Shown here: positions 8,949 through 18,482 of the stretch, piece by piece
How positions within the stretch are numbered: position 1 is the stretch's first letter
Layout: every line of letters starts with the position of its first letter
Assembly: GCA_002779825.1 (NCBI GenBank)
Contig: PEVN01000502.1
Coordinates: 1-42,548 of the forward strand
Length of the DNA: 42,548 nucleotides
Direction: 5' to 3'
Origin: Armatimonadetes bacterium CG06_land_8_20_14_3_00_66_21
GTDB lineage: Bacteria; Armatimonadota; Abditibacteriia; CG2-30-66-41
Made by a program: the position numbers and the translations under genes
The notes under the pieces: generated by a model
The model's input: only the letters and a program-made list of their open reading frames with translations
Told to the model about the DNA's origin: nothing
Database searches by the model: none

Positions 8949-9730
8949 ATGGAGAACCACCCCGAACCGGACCCGTGGTGGAGCGTACAGGAGCAGTTTC
9001 GCCCGGCCATCGAGAGCGTCTTGCGATCATGCACCCAATGGTTCGGCGAGCGTATGACAGCCCTCTACCTGGCCGGAAGCGTCGCGTTCGGCGAGGCGTG
9101 GCCCGGGGCGTCTGATGTGGACTGCTTCATCTTTTTGGAGGCGGCGCCCGACGAGAGCGACGCGCGTTGGTGCGAGAGCCAGGCAACCAGGCTGGCGCGG
9201 GAATACCCCGTGGTCAGCGAGTTCCACCTAGTCGTCCACTCTGTTGACCGGCTGCGCACGGACACGACCTGGCGGTACCTGCTCCGGCATCCGCCGTGCG
9301 GCTGCACGGGACCGACCTCCTCGCGGAACTGCAGAGGCAGGGAATCGACACCCCGATACCGTCGCAGGAAGCCGCGCGGTCCATGGCTGCAAGCATGGAG
9401 AAGATCCTCGACGAAACCGAACAACGAGGCTTCCCAGAGCGGATCTGCAAGCTGCCCGCAGACCCCCGTCTGGCGACAAGGAAGCTGGCCCGGTGGTTCA
9501 TGATTCGCGAGGGAGCCCACCTGCTGATCGCGGAGGGCGCCTTCCCCTCTTTCCGGCAAAGCGACGTGCTGGACCAACTCAAGGCAACGTACCCTCAGTG
9601 GCGTGCCCTCTTCGTGCTGACGGAGAGGATTCTGGACGATCCGTTCAGGGCAGGTGTGCCCCCTGACGAGTTCCTTGGGCGGGCTGCTCCGTCCCTGCGG
9701 TGGGCGATTCGGCGGATCGCGTGCGGCTGA
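8949..9730 (+). pseudogene. nucleotidyltransferase (Pol-beta type), frameshifted
   Basis: The ATG at 8949 lies 9 bases after the preceding stop. Residues 37-60 hold the nucleotidyltransferase signature: AGSVAFGEAWPGASDVDCF, that is GS followed by a D-x-D pair that binds Mg2+ and NTP, as in AadA/KNT-type and MNT-type enzymes. The frame loses sense after WRYLLRHPP (about 9288). The helical C-terminal half (VRLHGTDLLAEL, then KLARWFMIREGAHLLIAEG) continues in the -1 frame to 9730. Restoring one G in CCGCCGTGCGG would join them. The C-terminal part resembles the helical domain of aminoglycoside adenylyltransferase-like proteins, but the substrate is unknown. As read, the product is broken. Confidence 0.72.
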
Positions 9731-9878
9731 TTGCTTGGGCCGCGACGGAACCCGGGAACGCCGAGTGGTATGCGCGGTTCGGCAGTGACGGAGCAATCGC
9801 TTCAGCAGAGCACTGCATAGCCCGACAGTCAGGAGTCTCTACATAGGTAAGGGCGCGCTCTCTCAGGGAGGTAGCGAC

Positions 9879-12077
9879 ATGCAAAGCCTCGACTCCGAAC
9901 TGCTCACCCGCTATGCAACCACCCGCGACGCCGAGGCGTTCGCGGAGTTGATGATCCGGCACCGCGACTTGGTGTATGCCACCTGCTACCGAGTGCTGAG
10001 AAGCCGAGCCGATGCGGAAGACCTCTCGCAGGACTGCTTCCTGCGCTTGGCCCGGCATGCCGGCGCGATCCACACCTCGGTGACCGGCTGGCTTCACCGC
10101 GTGGCGGTGCAACGCTCGCTGGTGTGGATCAAGCGGGAACGGTCGCGCCTCCAACGAGAACAGGAGGTGGCGAACTTGGCTGACCACTCCGGCGAGGAAG
10201 CCACTTGGGAGGAGATCATGTCCGAGGTGGATCGCGCCATCGACCGCCTGCCGGGCAAGCTGCGCGAGCCACTGGTGCTTCACTTCCTGGGTGGCCGCGA
10301 TCAGACCAGTGTTGCGCTGGACTTGGGGGTCTCCCAAGCGACCGTCTCACGCCGGATCAACCGGGCGGTCGAGCGGATCCGCGGCGATCTCAAGAAGAGC
10401 GGGTTCGGCATCTCGGCGGCTGGGCTGGCCGTGTTCCTCTCGACACGCACGGCCGAAGCTGCACCTGCCAGTCTGGCCGAAGCGTTGGGCAAGCTGGCAC
10501 TGGCCGGTATCCGGCCGGGCGCCACGACGCTTGCCCTGACCGCGGCGTTCGGGGCCGGACGTGTCCTCACCGGGTGGAAGGTGAAGCTCACCTGTGTTGC
10601 CGTAGCCGCGCTTGGAGGAGGATTCGCTCTGCACCAAGCCATGCGCGGCTCTTCAACTCCACTGCGGGCGCAGCTACGCGCCGCCGAAGAGACTGGGGTT
10701 GGCGGCAGTTCCCTCACCTCGCGCCAGCGCGCTATCCCCGAAAGGGCAACAGGCAGCGGCGAACGTCGGATCCCCGTGTCGCTCCATCGCGGACCTGGCG
10801 ACGCAACCCCTCGGCGCTTCGTGGCAGCAAAGGCCGGAGAGGCGCCACAGCCCAAGGCGTCGGCGCTGCCGTTCGGTCGAGCTGTCGGCGGACTGACCGC
10901 CCGACTGACCCCTGGCCAGACCACGTACCAGGAAGGGCAGAACGTCTGGCTCTACCTGGATGTGCGGAACGTTGGCGACGAGCCCCTCAAGGTGGCCTGG
11001 GGAAGGACCGTTGAGGCTCGCCTGCGCCTCACGAGCGCGACGGGAGAGGCACGGCACGTGACCAAGCCCGTGGTGCCGAACGTCGGTGTCACAACACTGC
11101 CCCGCGGCAGACAGTCTTCCGAGACCCTTTATGTCTCCGGCAACCAGTACGCCCTGTACGCGCCTCTCAAACCGGGCCGCTACCAGGCCATGTGGGAGGT
11201 CGCGAAGGGAGAGCAGGTCAAGGGCGGGCGCCTGCCGCCCACCACGGCGCCCGTCTCGTTCGAGATCCTCCCAACCGACAGCGCCTCACTGGTTTCCGCG
11301 GCCAACTCGGTACCCTACGGACCGGCGAGGGGCGGTCTCCGCACACGCGTCTTCGCGCAAGGGACCAAGTTCCCGGCTGGCTCGCCCATCGTGATCGGCG
11401 TCGAGATGAAGAACGTCGGCCAGCAGGAACGGCGGTACTACCAGCCGGTCATTGGGGACGATGGCTGCCTGACCGTCCAGGACGGCGCCGGGAAGGCGGC
11501 GCCTTACCTCTGTGGCAGCGTCCAGACGATGAACCCGAAACGCCCTCTGGCGCCAGGCAGAACCACTCTACTCGGCACCCTCGATCTGACGGAGTACTAC
11601 CTGCTCCTCAAGCCGGGCACATACACGGTCAAGTACGTCGGCGATCAGTTCCCGCCGAGCAATGCGCTCAGCTTCGAGGTCGTGCCTGCCGAGGGGACAG
11701 ACCCACTGCTGAGAGCCTTGACGGTCCTGGTCGAGAACCGCCCGAAGGAGTGGCACGTCGTCTCCCCCCGACCGGTCTCCTACCTGGAACAACCTGGTCC
11801 GCAGTGGAGCCGGGTCCATTGCCGGCGCTATACCTTCGAGCACAAGGACCAGTATGCCGACGGGTTGAAGCCTCCCAAGACCGAGCCCGTGTCACTGTGG
11901 ATCGCCACCCAACGCGCAGTCAAGGAGCCGTGGCAGTTGAGCGAAGAGGAGCAAGCAGCGCAGACCGAGTACTGCGGCGAGTGTGCATTCGGTCACGTTT
12001 ACCTCCAGCCGCCCCCCCCGACGGCCTTGGCCCGGTGGTCGGCGTTGAAGGACAATGTCATGGGGTGGTTGAGGTAG
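9879..12077 (+). CDS. ECF sigma factor fused to a transmembrane segment and exported Ig-like domains
   Basis: The product is 732 aa. The ATG at 9879 follows GGGAGGT. Residues 10-80 are sigma region 2 (FAELMIRHRDLVYATCYRVL, DAEDLSQDCFLRL). Residues 112-172 are region 4 with the helix-turn-helix TSVALDLGVSQATVSRRI. Residues 178-215 form an Ala-rich linker and 236-252 a transmembrane helix (LTCVAVAALGGGFALH). Residues about 330-695 hold two beta-sandwich domains (LYLDVRNVGDEPLKV; GVEMKNVGQQERRYY, then LLLKPGTYTVKYVG). ECF factors with long C-terminal extensions are known from Planctomycetota. Here the layout predicts a sigma factor tethered at the inner membrane with a periplasmic sensor. No separate anti-sigma gene is adjacent. 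Release by proteolysis is an inference. Confidence 0.9.
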   Translation: MQSLDSELLTRYATTRDAEAFAELMIRHRDLVYATCYRVLRSRADAEDLSQDCFLRLARHAGAIHTSVTGWLHRVAVQRSLVWIKRERSRLQREQEVANLADHSGEEATWEEIMSEVDRAIDRLPGKLREPLVLHFLGGRDQTSVALDLGVSQATVSRRINRAVERIRGDLKKSGFGISAAGLAVFLSTRTAEAAPASLAEALGKLALAGIRPGATTLALTAAFGAGRVLTGWKVKLTCVAVAALGGGFALHQAMRGSSTPLRAQLRAAEETGVGGSSLTSRQRAIPERATGSGERRIPVSLHRGPGDATPRRFVAAKAGEAPQPKASALPFGRAVGGLTARLTPGQTTYQEGQNVWLYLDVRNVGDEPLKVAWGRTVEARLRLTSATGEARHVTKPVVPNVGVTTLPRGRQSSETLYVSGNQYALYAPLKPGRYQAMWEVAKGEQVKGGRLPPTTAPVSFEILPTDSASLVSAANSVPYGPARGGLRTRVFAQGTKFPAGSPIVIGVEMKNVGQQERRYYQPVIGDDGCLTVQDGAGKAAPYLCGSVQTMNPKRPLAPGRTTLLGTLDLTEYYLLLKPGTYTVKYVGDQFPPSNALSFEVVPAEGTDPLLRALTVLVENRPKEWHVVSPRPVSYLEQPGPQWSRVHCRRYTFEHKDQYADGLKPPKTEPVSLWIATQRAVKEPWQLSEEEQAAQTEYCGECAFGHVYLQPPPPTALARWSALKDNVMGWLR

Positions 12078-12195
12078 GCCGGCTGGCCGCTGCGAGTCGC
12101 ACCGCCAGCGCTCGACTCAGGACAGCGAGGCACCATCGATTGATGGGTGCACGCGACGACTCGTGCACGGCGTTGAGTCTACAAGGAGCATGGAC

Positions 12196-13014
12196 ATGCG
12201 AAACTACCGACGGATCTTGACAGCAACTTTGGCCCTGGGCGCCGCCGCGACCCTCAGCTACGCCGGACTGCGCGGGCCGGGGAAGTGCTGTGGAGTGGTC
12301 ATCTTCGACCGTTGGGATGCCTGCCTGCTCTACAGCGGTGTCTACGTGATGTACGTCTCCGAGGGAATCAAGGACGCGCTGCGGGATCACGCTGGCGAGG
12401 CGGTGCAGATCGACGCCACGGAGGTGTACCAGCCGCTCAACCCGGGCGAGGGCTTGATCAAGCGGTTCACCTACCTGGGTCCCGCTCCTGCCGCCGCGAA
12501 CCGCGACTACTTGAGGCTCACGGGGCTCACGATCACCTGTCGCGCCGCATTCGAGGACGGCGCGAGGCCCGCCGTGCTGCTCGAGGTCGCGAATACCGAC
12601 GACAGCGAGACCGAGGTCTTCACCGAGGAACTGGCGCCAACGCTGCTCACGAGGGACGCGACCCCTCCGTCACCGACGGCCTGCTGGGACGGTCCGTCTT
12701 ACGCGCTCATTACTCGGCAGGGATTCTGGAACGGAGCCGACGAGTCACCGAGATGGCAGGGCAAAGGCGTCGCCAACGGCAAGACCTTCTCGTGGACGCT
12801 CGGCCAAGAGAACGCGCTGCCGCGGTCGTTCAGGCTGAAGCCCGGCGAGCAGAGGCAGGTCCGGCTCCACTTCGACCTGCCGCCGGGTGAGTACGATTTC
12901 CTCTGCGGCTACGGTGGCGGCTGCCACGAAGGCACGTGTGTCCCGAGCAACCTGGTGGCGTTCGACGTTGACGAAGCCGCGCGCGGGAAGGCAACGCCCA
13001 ATCGCCGTGCCTGA
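12196..13014 (+). CDS. exported protein of unknown family, cysteine-containing
   Basis: The product is 272 aa. Of two nearby ATGs, 12196 lies 7 bases after AAGGAG whereas 12190 is only 1 base away, so 12196 is preferred. A signal peptide (ILTATLALGAAATLSYA) is followed by a CC pair (GPGKCCGVVIFDRWDACLLYSGV). The middle is beta-rich (LTGLTITCRAAFEDGARPAVLLEVANTD is split here into strands) and the last third has further Cys residues (DFLCGYGGGC, then HEGTC). The even number of Cys residues suggests disulphides in the periplasm. It follows the sigma gene by about 120 bases and could belong to its regulon. I do not recognise the family. Confidence 0.78.
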   Translation: MRNYRRILTATLALGAAATLSYAGLRGPGKCCGVVIFDRWDACLLYSGVYVMYVSEGIKDALRDHAGEAVQIDATEVYQPLNPGEGLIKRFTYLGPAPAAANRDYLRLTGLTITCRAAFEDGARPAVLLEVANTDDSETEVFTEELAPTLLTRDATPPSPTACWDGPSYALITRQGFWNGADESPRWQGKGVANGKTFSWTLGQENALPRSFRLKPGEQRQVRLHFDLPPGEYDFLCGYGGGCHEGTCVPSNLVAFDVDEAARGKATPNRRA

Positions 13015-13190
13015 TCACTTGGGCACTGTCCGACGAACCCGCGGCGACGCTCGGCTCCTCAAGCTGTTCCCGCCAGACTGACGGTGACAACCATCCTCTG
13101 CTGCGGTCCGTTAGGCCTTGGCAACGTCAACCGTTGTCACGACCGATTGTCCGCCGGCTGCGTGTCTGGAAGGACGGAGGTGTCACTCCG

Positions 13191-14285
13191 ATGGCCAAGA
13201 TCCGGGTACTCCAGTTCACTGCGCTCCTGCTGTCGGTGTCTACCGGGCAAGTGGTCGCCCAGCCGCCCCAACCGCCGCCTGACCTCAGTCGAGGCGTCTC
13301 AATTGCTCTCGGCGAGACCAACACTGAGAACGGCATCTCGCTGATTCCCCCGAGGCGGGAGACGAAGTCGCGCGTGGCGACGATCGGCGGTCGGTCGTGT
13401 CTGGCCACGGACAAAGCTAACGGGCAGTACTGGATGGAGTTCTCGGTCTCCGCCGCGTACTGCGACCAACCGGCGGACACGGGGCAGGCGCTGGAGGTGA
13501 CGTACTTCGATGGCGGCAAGGGGCCGGTCACGATCATGTACCGGGCGCGGGTGCGAGGCGTGAAGGCGGAGCACCACCTGCGGATTGCGCAGCGGACCGG
13601 AAGCGAGGAGTGGAAGACGGTGCGCGTGCTGCTGCCCGAGGCGACGCTGTCGGGCTGGCAGGGCGTGTGGCTGCTTCGTCTCAGCGGCGAGTCGTGGACC
13701 TTCGACGATCTCTGCGTGAGTGAGGTCCGGTTGGACCGCAAAGGCGTCTGGCTCCGGGCGACTCCCGCTGCTCTCGCCGCCGACGGGCCCGAGCCGTTCA
13801 GTCTGCGGGTGTGGGTGACTGACGAAGCCGGACAGGCGAGGAAGGAGCCGGTGACGGTGGAACTCACCGCCTCGGCGGGCAGCCTGGCCTCGGAAGTCGT
13901 GACGGCGGACGGCGTCGCCGAGACACCGTTCACTCCGCCGGTCGTTCCAGGCGATGTCGAGCTGACCGCCGAGTGCGGATTGGGCCGCTGTCAGGTCGCT
14001 GTTCCCGTGGTGCCCGGCAGAGGGCGGGTGCTGTCACGCTCGCGGATGCTGGGCTTCGAGCCGGGTGACCCGTTGGACACCGACAAGTGCCTCAGGACGT
14101 TCTGCGAACGGTTTGAGCTGTCCGCCAACACCGAAGCGCCGGTGCGGCTGCAACCGGGCGAGGTGGTTGAACTGCCGCTGAGGTTTGCCGAGATACAGGA
14201 GCCGGGTGACTACCCCCTGGAGATTCTCGCCGTTGCCCAGGAGACGGGCGACTTGGTGGAGGTACAGACGCGTTGGAAGCGCTGA
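13191..14285 (+). CDS. exported two-domain beta-sandwich protein (paralog of the 26979 product)
   Basis: The product is 364 aa. The start ATG at 13191 follows GGAGGT by about 10 bases. A signal peptide ends TGQVVAQPPQ. Residues 30-180 match the N-terminal domain of the 26979 product: KSRVATIGGRSCLATDKAN against KSRVATVGGRECRATDKAN, then a VTYFDGGKGP-like strand. Residues 190-290 are an invasin/Big-type Ig-like domain (LRATPAALAADG, then VTVELTASAGSLAS). The final 70 residues (LQPGEVVELPL, ending AQETGDLVEVQTRW) are the beta domain shared with the TPR/PD40 family, and are recalled by a gene remnant at 28754. The next gene starts 5 bases downstream. Probably a surface or periplasmic binding protein; ligand unknown. 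Confidence 0.83.
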   Translation: MAKIRVLQFTALLLSVSTGQVVAQPPQPPPDLSRGVSIALGETNTENGISLIPPRRETKSRVATIGGRSCLATDKANGQYWMEFSVSAAYCDQPADTGQALEVTYFDGGKGPVTIMYRARVRGVKAEHHLRIAQRTGSEEWKTVRVLLPEATLSGWQGVWLLRLSGESWTFDDLCVSEVRLDRKGVWLRATPAALAADGPEPFSLRVWVTDEAGQARKEPVTVELTASAGSLASEVVTADGVAETPFTPPVVPGDVELTAECGLGRCQVAVPVVPGRGRVLSRSRMLGFEPGDPLDTDKCLRTFCERFELSANTEAPVRLQPGEVVELPLRFAEIQEPGDYPLEILAVAQETGDLVEVQTRWKR

Positions 14286-14290
14286 ACACG

Positions 14291-16852
14291 ATGAACGTGT
14301 GCCACAGAACCACCGTCGGGCTCGGCCTTGCACTTCTCGCTGCCTACACGCTCGCCCACGCCCAGCCGCCCCAACCCAACTACGACGCCGAGGCAAAGGC
14401 CGCGACCGCAGCACTGGCCGCGGGGGAGCTGGGCAGTGCCGCCCGCCATGCTCGCTCGGCAGCGGCGGCGGCGGCGCAAACCGGCGACAGGGCGAAGGCG
14501 CTCGACTTGCTTGCGCGTGCAGAGTCGGCCGCGGACAACAAGGCAGACGCACTGGCGGCGTATGCGTTTGTGCAGGCGCTGGTTCCGGCTTCTTACGCCC
14601 TCAGCGAGAACGTCGTGAACTACGCCCCCGCGCTCTGCCGGGCTGTGGGGGCGCCCGCGCTGATTGCCGCTGTGGAGGCGCTCGCGAGGGGGGTCGCCGC
14701 GCTCGAAGCGACGGTCCCGCAGGCGCTCGTCGGCATCGCGTACCTGGGCTACCACCGAACCAAGGACTACGCGACGGAGAAGGAGCTGTGCGGCGAGGTG
14801 CTGAAGCGCTATCCGAAGGATCGGCCGGCATGCGCTCGGGCGAACCATTACACTGGATGCGCGCTGTTGGCCGAGGGTCAGTACGAGCAGGCGTACGCCA
14901 CGTTTCGCGCGAACGCCAAAGACTACGGCGACCAGCGCGGCGTCGCCGCCAACTCACTTCACATGATCGTGTGGGGATTGTCGCAGCATGAGAAGAAGCC
15001 GCAGGAAGCGCTTGCCGCGGTGGCCGCCGTGTTTGAGTCGTTCCCGGACCAGGCGTGGGTGCTCGATCTGGACGCGCCGCTGGCCGTGCAGTCGGCCCGA
15101 CAGGTCGACGACAAGGACGCGGCCCTTGGCCAGCTTCAGCGTCTGGTGGATCTCTGTCAGGCGCCCAACGCGCTGGTGCGGCTGTGCGCGGACATGGCGA
15201 ACCTCTGCACCGACCTCGGCCGGTTCGCGGAGGCGCGCACGTTGCTGGAGAAGGGGGAGACGGCCGACCGCAATCCTCGCGCGCTGGCAGAGGCGTGGGA
15301 GCGCCTCGACGACAAGGCGTTCGACCGGGAAGACGCGGATGAAGGGCTTCGCATCGTGCGCCGGCGGATCGGCCGCGAGAAGTTAGACGACGCCGAGCGC
15401 ATAGCGCGAGCGCTGGTTGAGGCGTCTCCCGGCAAAGCGCTCTCGCACGTGGCGCTCGGCGATGTCCACCGAACTCGGCGTGATGACGAGACCGCGGAAC
15501 GCGAATACCGGCGGGCGTTGACCCTCGACGCCGGGCAGCCGGAGGCGCACTTCGGTGTCGCCATCGTGTACGAGCGCACCGGTCGCGAGGAACTGGCGTG
15601 GCGAAAGTGGGACTCGTTTCTCGCCAGGGCGCACGACGACTCGCGCGCCCTGGCAGTCCGTCACGGGTGGGTCATCGGTGACTCCGAGAAGCTCTCGCTG
15701 CCGAGGGGGCGCCGATCGTCGCCCGCGTTCTCGCCGGACGGCCGCCGACTTGCGTACTCGAAGCAGAACGGAAATCACTGGGACCTGTGCGCCCTCGACC
15801 TCGCGACCGTCCAGGAGACACTTGTCGCCAAGTGCCCCGATGACGCCAAGGGATACCACGTGCCAGTCTGGACGCCCGACGGCCGGAGCCTCGTCTTCGA
15901 CGTGGACTTCGGCTGGCCGAACACCGACCTGCTCATCGTTCCCGCCGACGGCAGCGCGGCACCGAAGCCGTTCCTGCCGGACGTGACCAAGTCCTACAAC
16001 GCCCGCTTCACCCTTGACGGCAAGCAAGTCACCTTCGCCGGCCCGGACAACAGCGTCTGGATCGCCGACGCCGACGGCCGCAACCCGAAACAGCTCATCC
16101 ACAAGCTGCCTTGGGGCGAGATGGTCGGGCTGAGCACGCCGCAGTTGCTGCCCGACGGAGAGCGGCTGCTGTGCTCCGCGTCGCGGGATCAAGGGGAGAC
16201 GTACGACCTGTACGCCGTCGAACTGGCGGAGCCGGGCAAGTACAGCCTCCTCGCGACCGGCGACTACCAGATCCGCTACGCTCTCCTCTCCCCCAACGCT
16301 CGTAGCCTCGTCTTCGCCCGCAGCGACGCCTGGCACAAGAAGGAAGATAAGCGACACCTCTGGATCATGCCGGCGGACGGCAATGCGACGCCGCAGAAGC
16401 TCGTCGACGGCACGTTCGAGTGGGAAGCGCCTGCCGCATGGTCGCCGGACGGCCGCAAGATCGTTTACGCTACGAAGGCCGGCGGTGAGGGCGGGTTGAG
16501 GGCTGGTGGCCGCCTCATGTCGAGCAACGAGATTCATGTGCTGACGCTTGCCGGTCTACCCAGTCGAAGCGTCGGTCTGCAGTTGAGCGCCGGCGACAGG
16601 GGCATCGTCGCCCGAGTGACTTGCCGCGCCAATGAGACAATTCAGGTGGTTGGCAGCTACCAGGCATTCGACGCGGCCGGCGTTAATAAGATCACGTCCG
16701 GCACCCTCACCAAGCAGCCTCTGTCGCTCAGACCCCAAGAAGTCGTGGAGTGGCCGGTGGTGCTCAACGGCGAAGACGCGATGATCGTGAAAGTGACCGC
16801 CGTGACGGACGGAGGCGAACGGGTGGTTCGACTGGCATCTGTAAGGAAGTGA
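14291..16852 (+). CDS. exported TPR plus PD40 (TolB-like) beta-propeller protein
   Basis: The product is 853 aa. The ATG at 14291 begins a signal peptide (TTVGLGLALLAAYTLAHA, QPP); the upstream site GGAAG is weak and coupling to the previous stop 5 bases away is likely. Residues 35-460 are helical TPR-like repeats (AALAAGELGSAARHARSA; YRRALTLDAGQPEAHFGVAI). From about 470 to 755 there are PD40 propeller blades (SSPAFSPDGRRLAYSKQNG; VWTPDGRSLVFDV; AWSPDGRKIVYATKAG). Residues 756-853 are the shared C-terminal beta domain. TPR and PD40 modules are scaffolds; TolB uses the same blades to bind envelope proteins. It is one of three such paralogs here (also 1-683 and 21416). Confidence 0.88.
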   Translation: MNVCHRTTVGLGLALLAAYTLAHAQPPQPNYDAEAKAATAALAAGELGSAARHARSAAAAAAQTGDRAKALDLLARAESAADNKADALAAYAFVQALVPASYALSENVVNYAPALCRAVGAPALIAAVEALARGVAALEATVPQALVGIAYLGYHRTKDYATEKELCGEVLKRYPKDRPACARANHYTGCALLAEGQYEQAYATFRANAKDYGDQRGVAANSLHMIVWGLSQHEKKPQEALAAVAAVFESFPDQAWVLDLDAPLAVQSARQVDDKDAALGQLQRLVDLCQAPNALVRLCADMANLCTDLGRFAEARTLLEKGETADRNPRALAEAWERLDDKAFDREDADEGLRIVRRRIGREKLDDAERIARALVEASPGKALSHVALGDVHRTRRDDETAEREYRRALTLDAGQPEAHFGVAIVYERTGREELAWRKWDSFLARAHDDSRALAVRHGWVIGDSEKLSLPRGRRSSPAFSPDGRRLAYSKQNGNHWDLCALDLATVQETLVAKCPDDAKGYHVPVWTPDGRSLVFDVDFGWPNTDLLIVPADGSAAPKPFLPDVTKSYNARFTLDGKQVTFAGPDNSVWIADADGRNPKQLIHKLPWGEMVGLSTPQLLPDGERLLCSASRDQGETYDLYAVELAEPGKYSLLATGDYQIRYALLSPNARSLVFARSDAWHKKEDKRHLWIMPADGNATPQKLVDGTFEWEAPAAWSPDGRKIVYATKAGGEGGLRAGGRLMSSNEIHVLTLAGLPSRSVGLQLSAGDRGIVARVTCRANETIQVVGSYQAFDAAGVNKITSGTLTKQPLSLRPQEVVEWPVVLNGEDAMIVKVTAVTDGGERVVRLASVRK

Positions 16853-16857
16853 CACCC

Positions 16858-18360
16858 ATGCGCTTGCGCTTCGCACTTACCCTCGGCATCCTGCTGCTCC
16901 CCTCGTGGTTTGCGGTGGCCCAACCTCCACCAGCTCGGACCCAAGTCACGGTCATCGTGCACGATGGCCAGGGCGCACCCATTCCCCAGGCCCAGGTAAT
17001 GGTCCACGACATGGGTGACCCGGACTTCCATGCCCCGTGGCAGCTCGTTGGTCTCACAGCGGCCGACGGGCGTTGCGTCGTGGAGAAGCTGCCTGAGGGC
17101 GTCTACGACCTGCGCGTCGAGGCGACCGGTTTCGCGGTGCATTGGCAGCGCGAGATCCGCGTCGAGGGCGGCAAGCCGGTGGAGCTGCGGGTGGTGTTGC
17201 CCCGCGTGGGTGCGATCCGGGGCCGCCTTCTGCTGCCGGACGGTCAGCCCGCCGCTGAGCGCGAGTTGGCGGTGCGGTTCGACCGCAACACGCCCGGGCA
17301 GTCGTTTCTGGGGGACGCAACCGCGAACACCGACGCCGAAGGCAACTTCCGCCTGCCGTTGGAGCCGGGGGAGCACGACCTCGCTGTCCGGCTGGCGGGG
17401 GTGGGCTACGCGTTGTTGCCCAAGTTCACGGTGGAAACCGGTCGCGACCTGGCGGTGGGCGACGTGACGCTCGTGAGGTTCGCCACCATCACCGGCAGCG
17501 TGCGCTCCCAGTCGACCGGGCAACCGCTGGCCGGAGTGAAGGTGCAGCGCAGCTACTTCGGCAACTCGCTGTTCAGCATGCGCCCGTTGGACCCGGTGAA
17601 GACCGATGCGCCGGGGCGCTTCACGATGGATGACCTGTGGGCGGGCGAATGGATGATCGTCGCCGCCGCTGCCGACTATGCTCGGAAGGCAGCCGAGGGA
17701 ACGGTGAAGGTCGGCTCGGGGGAGACCGTCGAGGGCGTCACCATCGCGCTCGAACGGGCGTGCACCCTCACGGTGCGTGTCGTCGACGCCGACGGGAACC
17801 CGGTCCGCAACGCCGAGGCGTGGCTGTACTGGGAAGGCAAACGCCCGGTGGACGCCGACGGGCGAGTCTCGTTCGAGGGACTCACGCCCGGCAAGCTCAA
17901 AGTGACTGCCGGCGCCCCCGACTGGGCCTCCATGAAGCGCGACGTGCAACTCGCCGAAGGCGAGACGACTGAGGTCACCCTCTCGCTGACCTTACGCGGC
18001 GGCACCATTCGCGGCACCGTCCGCAATGCGCTCACCGGCGCGCCGCTTAAGGACGTCCTCATTGGGGTCATGGAGGACGCCGTGGAGTTGGAGTTCGGCC
18101 AGCAGACCCGGTTCGACGTGTGGATCAAGCCGTTCATCGGCCAGTGGGGGCCGGCCGAGTTCCGCCTCCACAGATGGCGCAGCCAGGAGCACCTGGAGGC
18201 GACGACCGCCGCAGACGGCACGTATACCCTCTCGCACGTTGCAGCAGGCGAGTACACCGTCTGCGCGATCGCCGACGGCTACATCAACGAGACGGTGGAG
18301 AGCACCCGCGTGAAGGAGAACGCGACCACCACCGTGGACTTTGGGCTGGCCGCCCGCTGA
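16858..18360 (+). CDS. exported carboxypeptidase-regulatory-like repeat protein
   Basis: The product is 500 aa. The ATG at 16858 lies 5 bases after the preceding TGA stop, with AAGGA upstream. The signal peptide is LALTLGILLLPSWFAVA-like and ends in AQPP. The mature part consists of five repeats of the carboxypeptidase-regulatory/CnaB fold, each about 90 residues with a strand such as GRVSFEGLTPGKLKVTAGA and an opening such as IRGTVRNALTGAPLKDVLI. These repeats have no catalytic residues and usually form stalks or binding surfaces. It is built like the larger protein at 6285 but has no insertion. It ends the 13191-14291-16858 run, which is spaced by 5 bases at each junction and is probably one operon. 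Confidence 0.86.
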   Translation: MRLRFALTLGILLLPSWFAVAQPPPARTQVTVIVHDGQGAPIPQAQVMVHDMGDPDFHAPWQLVGLTAADGRCVVEKLPEGVYDLRVEATGFAVHWQREIRVEGGKPVELRVVLPRVGAIRGRLLLPDGQPAAERELAVRFDRNTPGQSFLGDATANTDAEGNFRLPLEPGEHDLAVRLAGVGYALLPKFTVETGRDLAVGDVTLVRFATITGSVRSQSTGQPLAGVKVQRSYFGNSLFSMRPLDPVKTDAPGRFTMDDLWAGEWMIVAAAADYARKAAEGTVKVGSGETVEGVTIALERACTLTVRVVDADGNPVRNAEAWLYWEGKRPVDADGRVSFEGLTPGKLKVTAGAPDWASMKRDVQLAEGETTEVTLSLTLRGGTIRGTVRNALTGAPLKDVLIGVMEDAVELEFGQQTRFDVWIKPFIGQWGPAEFRLHRWRSQEHLEATTAADGTYTLSHVAAGEYTVCAIADGYINETVESTRVKENATTTVDFGLAAR

Positions 18361-18424
18361 GCGTCAAGGGGCGGCGCCGGACGCCCTCACACTTTCCGCA
18401 AAGGGGGGTGCCGCCAGAAGAGGC

Positions 18425-18457
18425 TTGACAGCCTCGCTGCTGCTCTGTAGACTGGTA
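18425..18457 (+). promoter_or_regulatory. promoter and possible BlaI operator upstream of blaI-like gene
   Basis: TTGACA at 18425-18430, a 17-base spacer and TAGACT at 18448-18453 form a near-consensus housekeeping promoter 30 bases before the BlaI-type start codon. TAGACTGGTA at 18448-18457 is an imperfect dyad resembling the TACA-NN-TGTA core bound by BlaI/MecI/CopY repressors and overlaps the -10 box, which would allow autorepression. The promoter is seen; the operator is an inference. Confidence 0.55.
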
Positions 18458-18482
18458 GTATTATGCACATAGGAGACGCACC

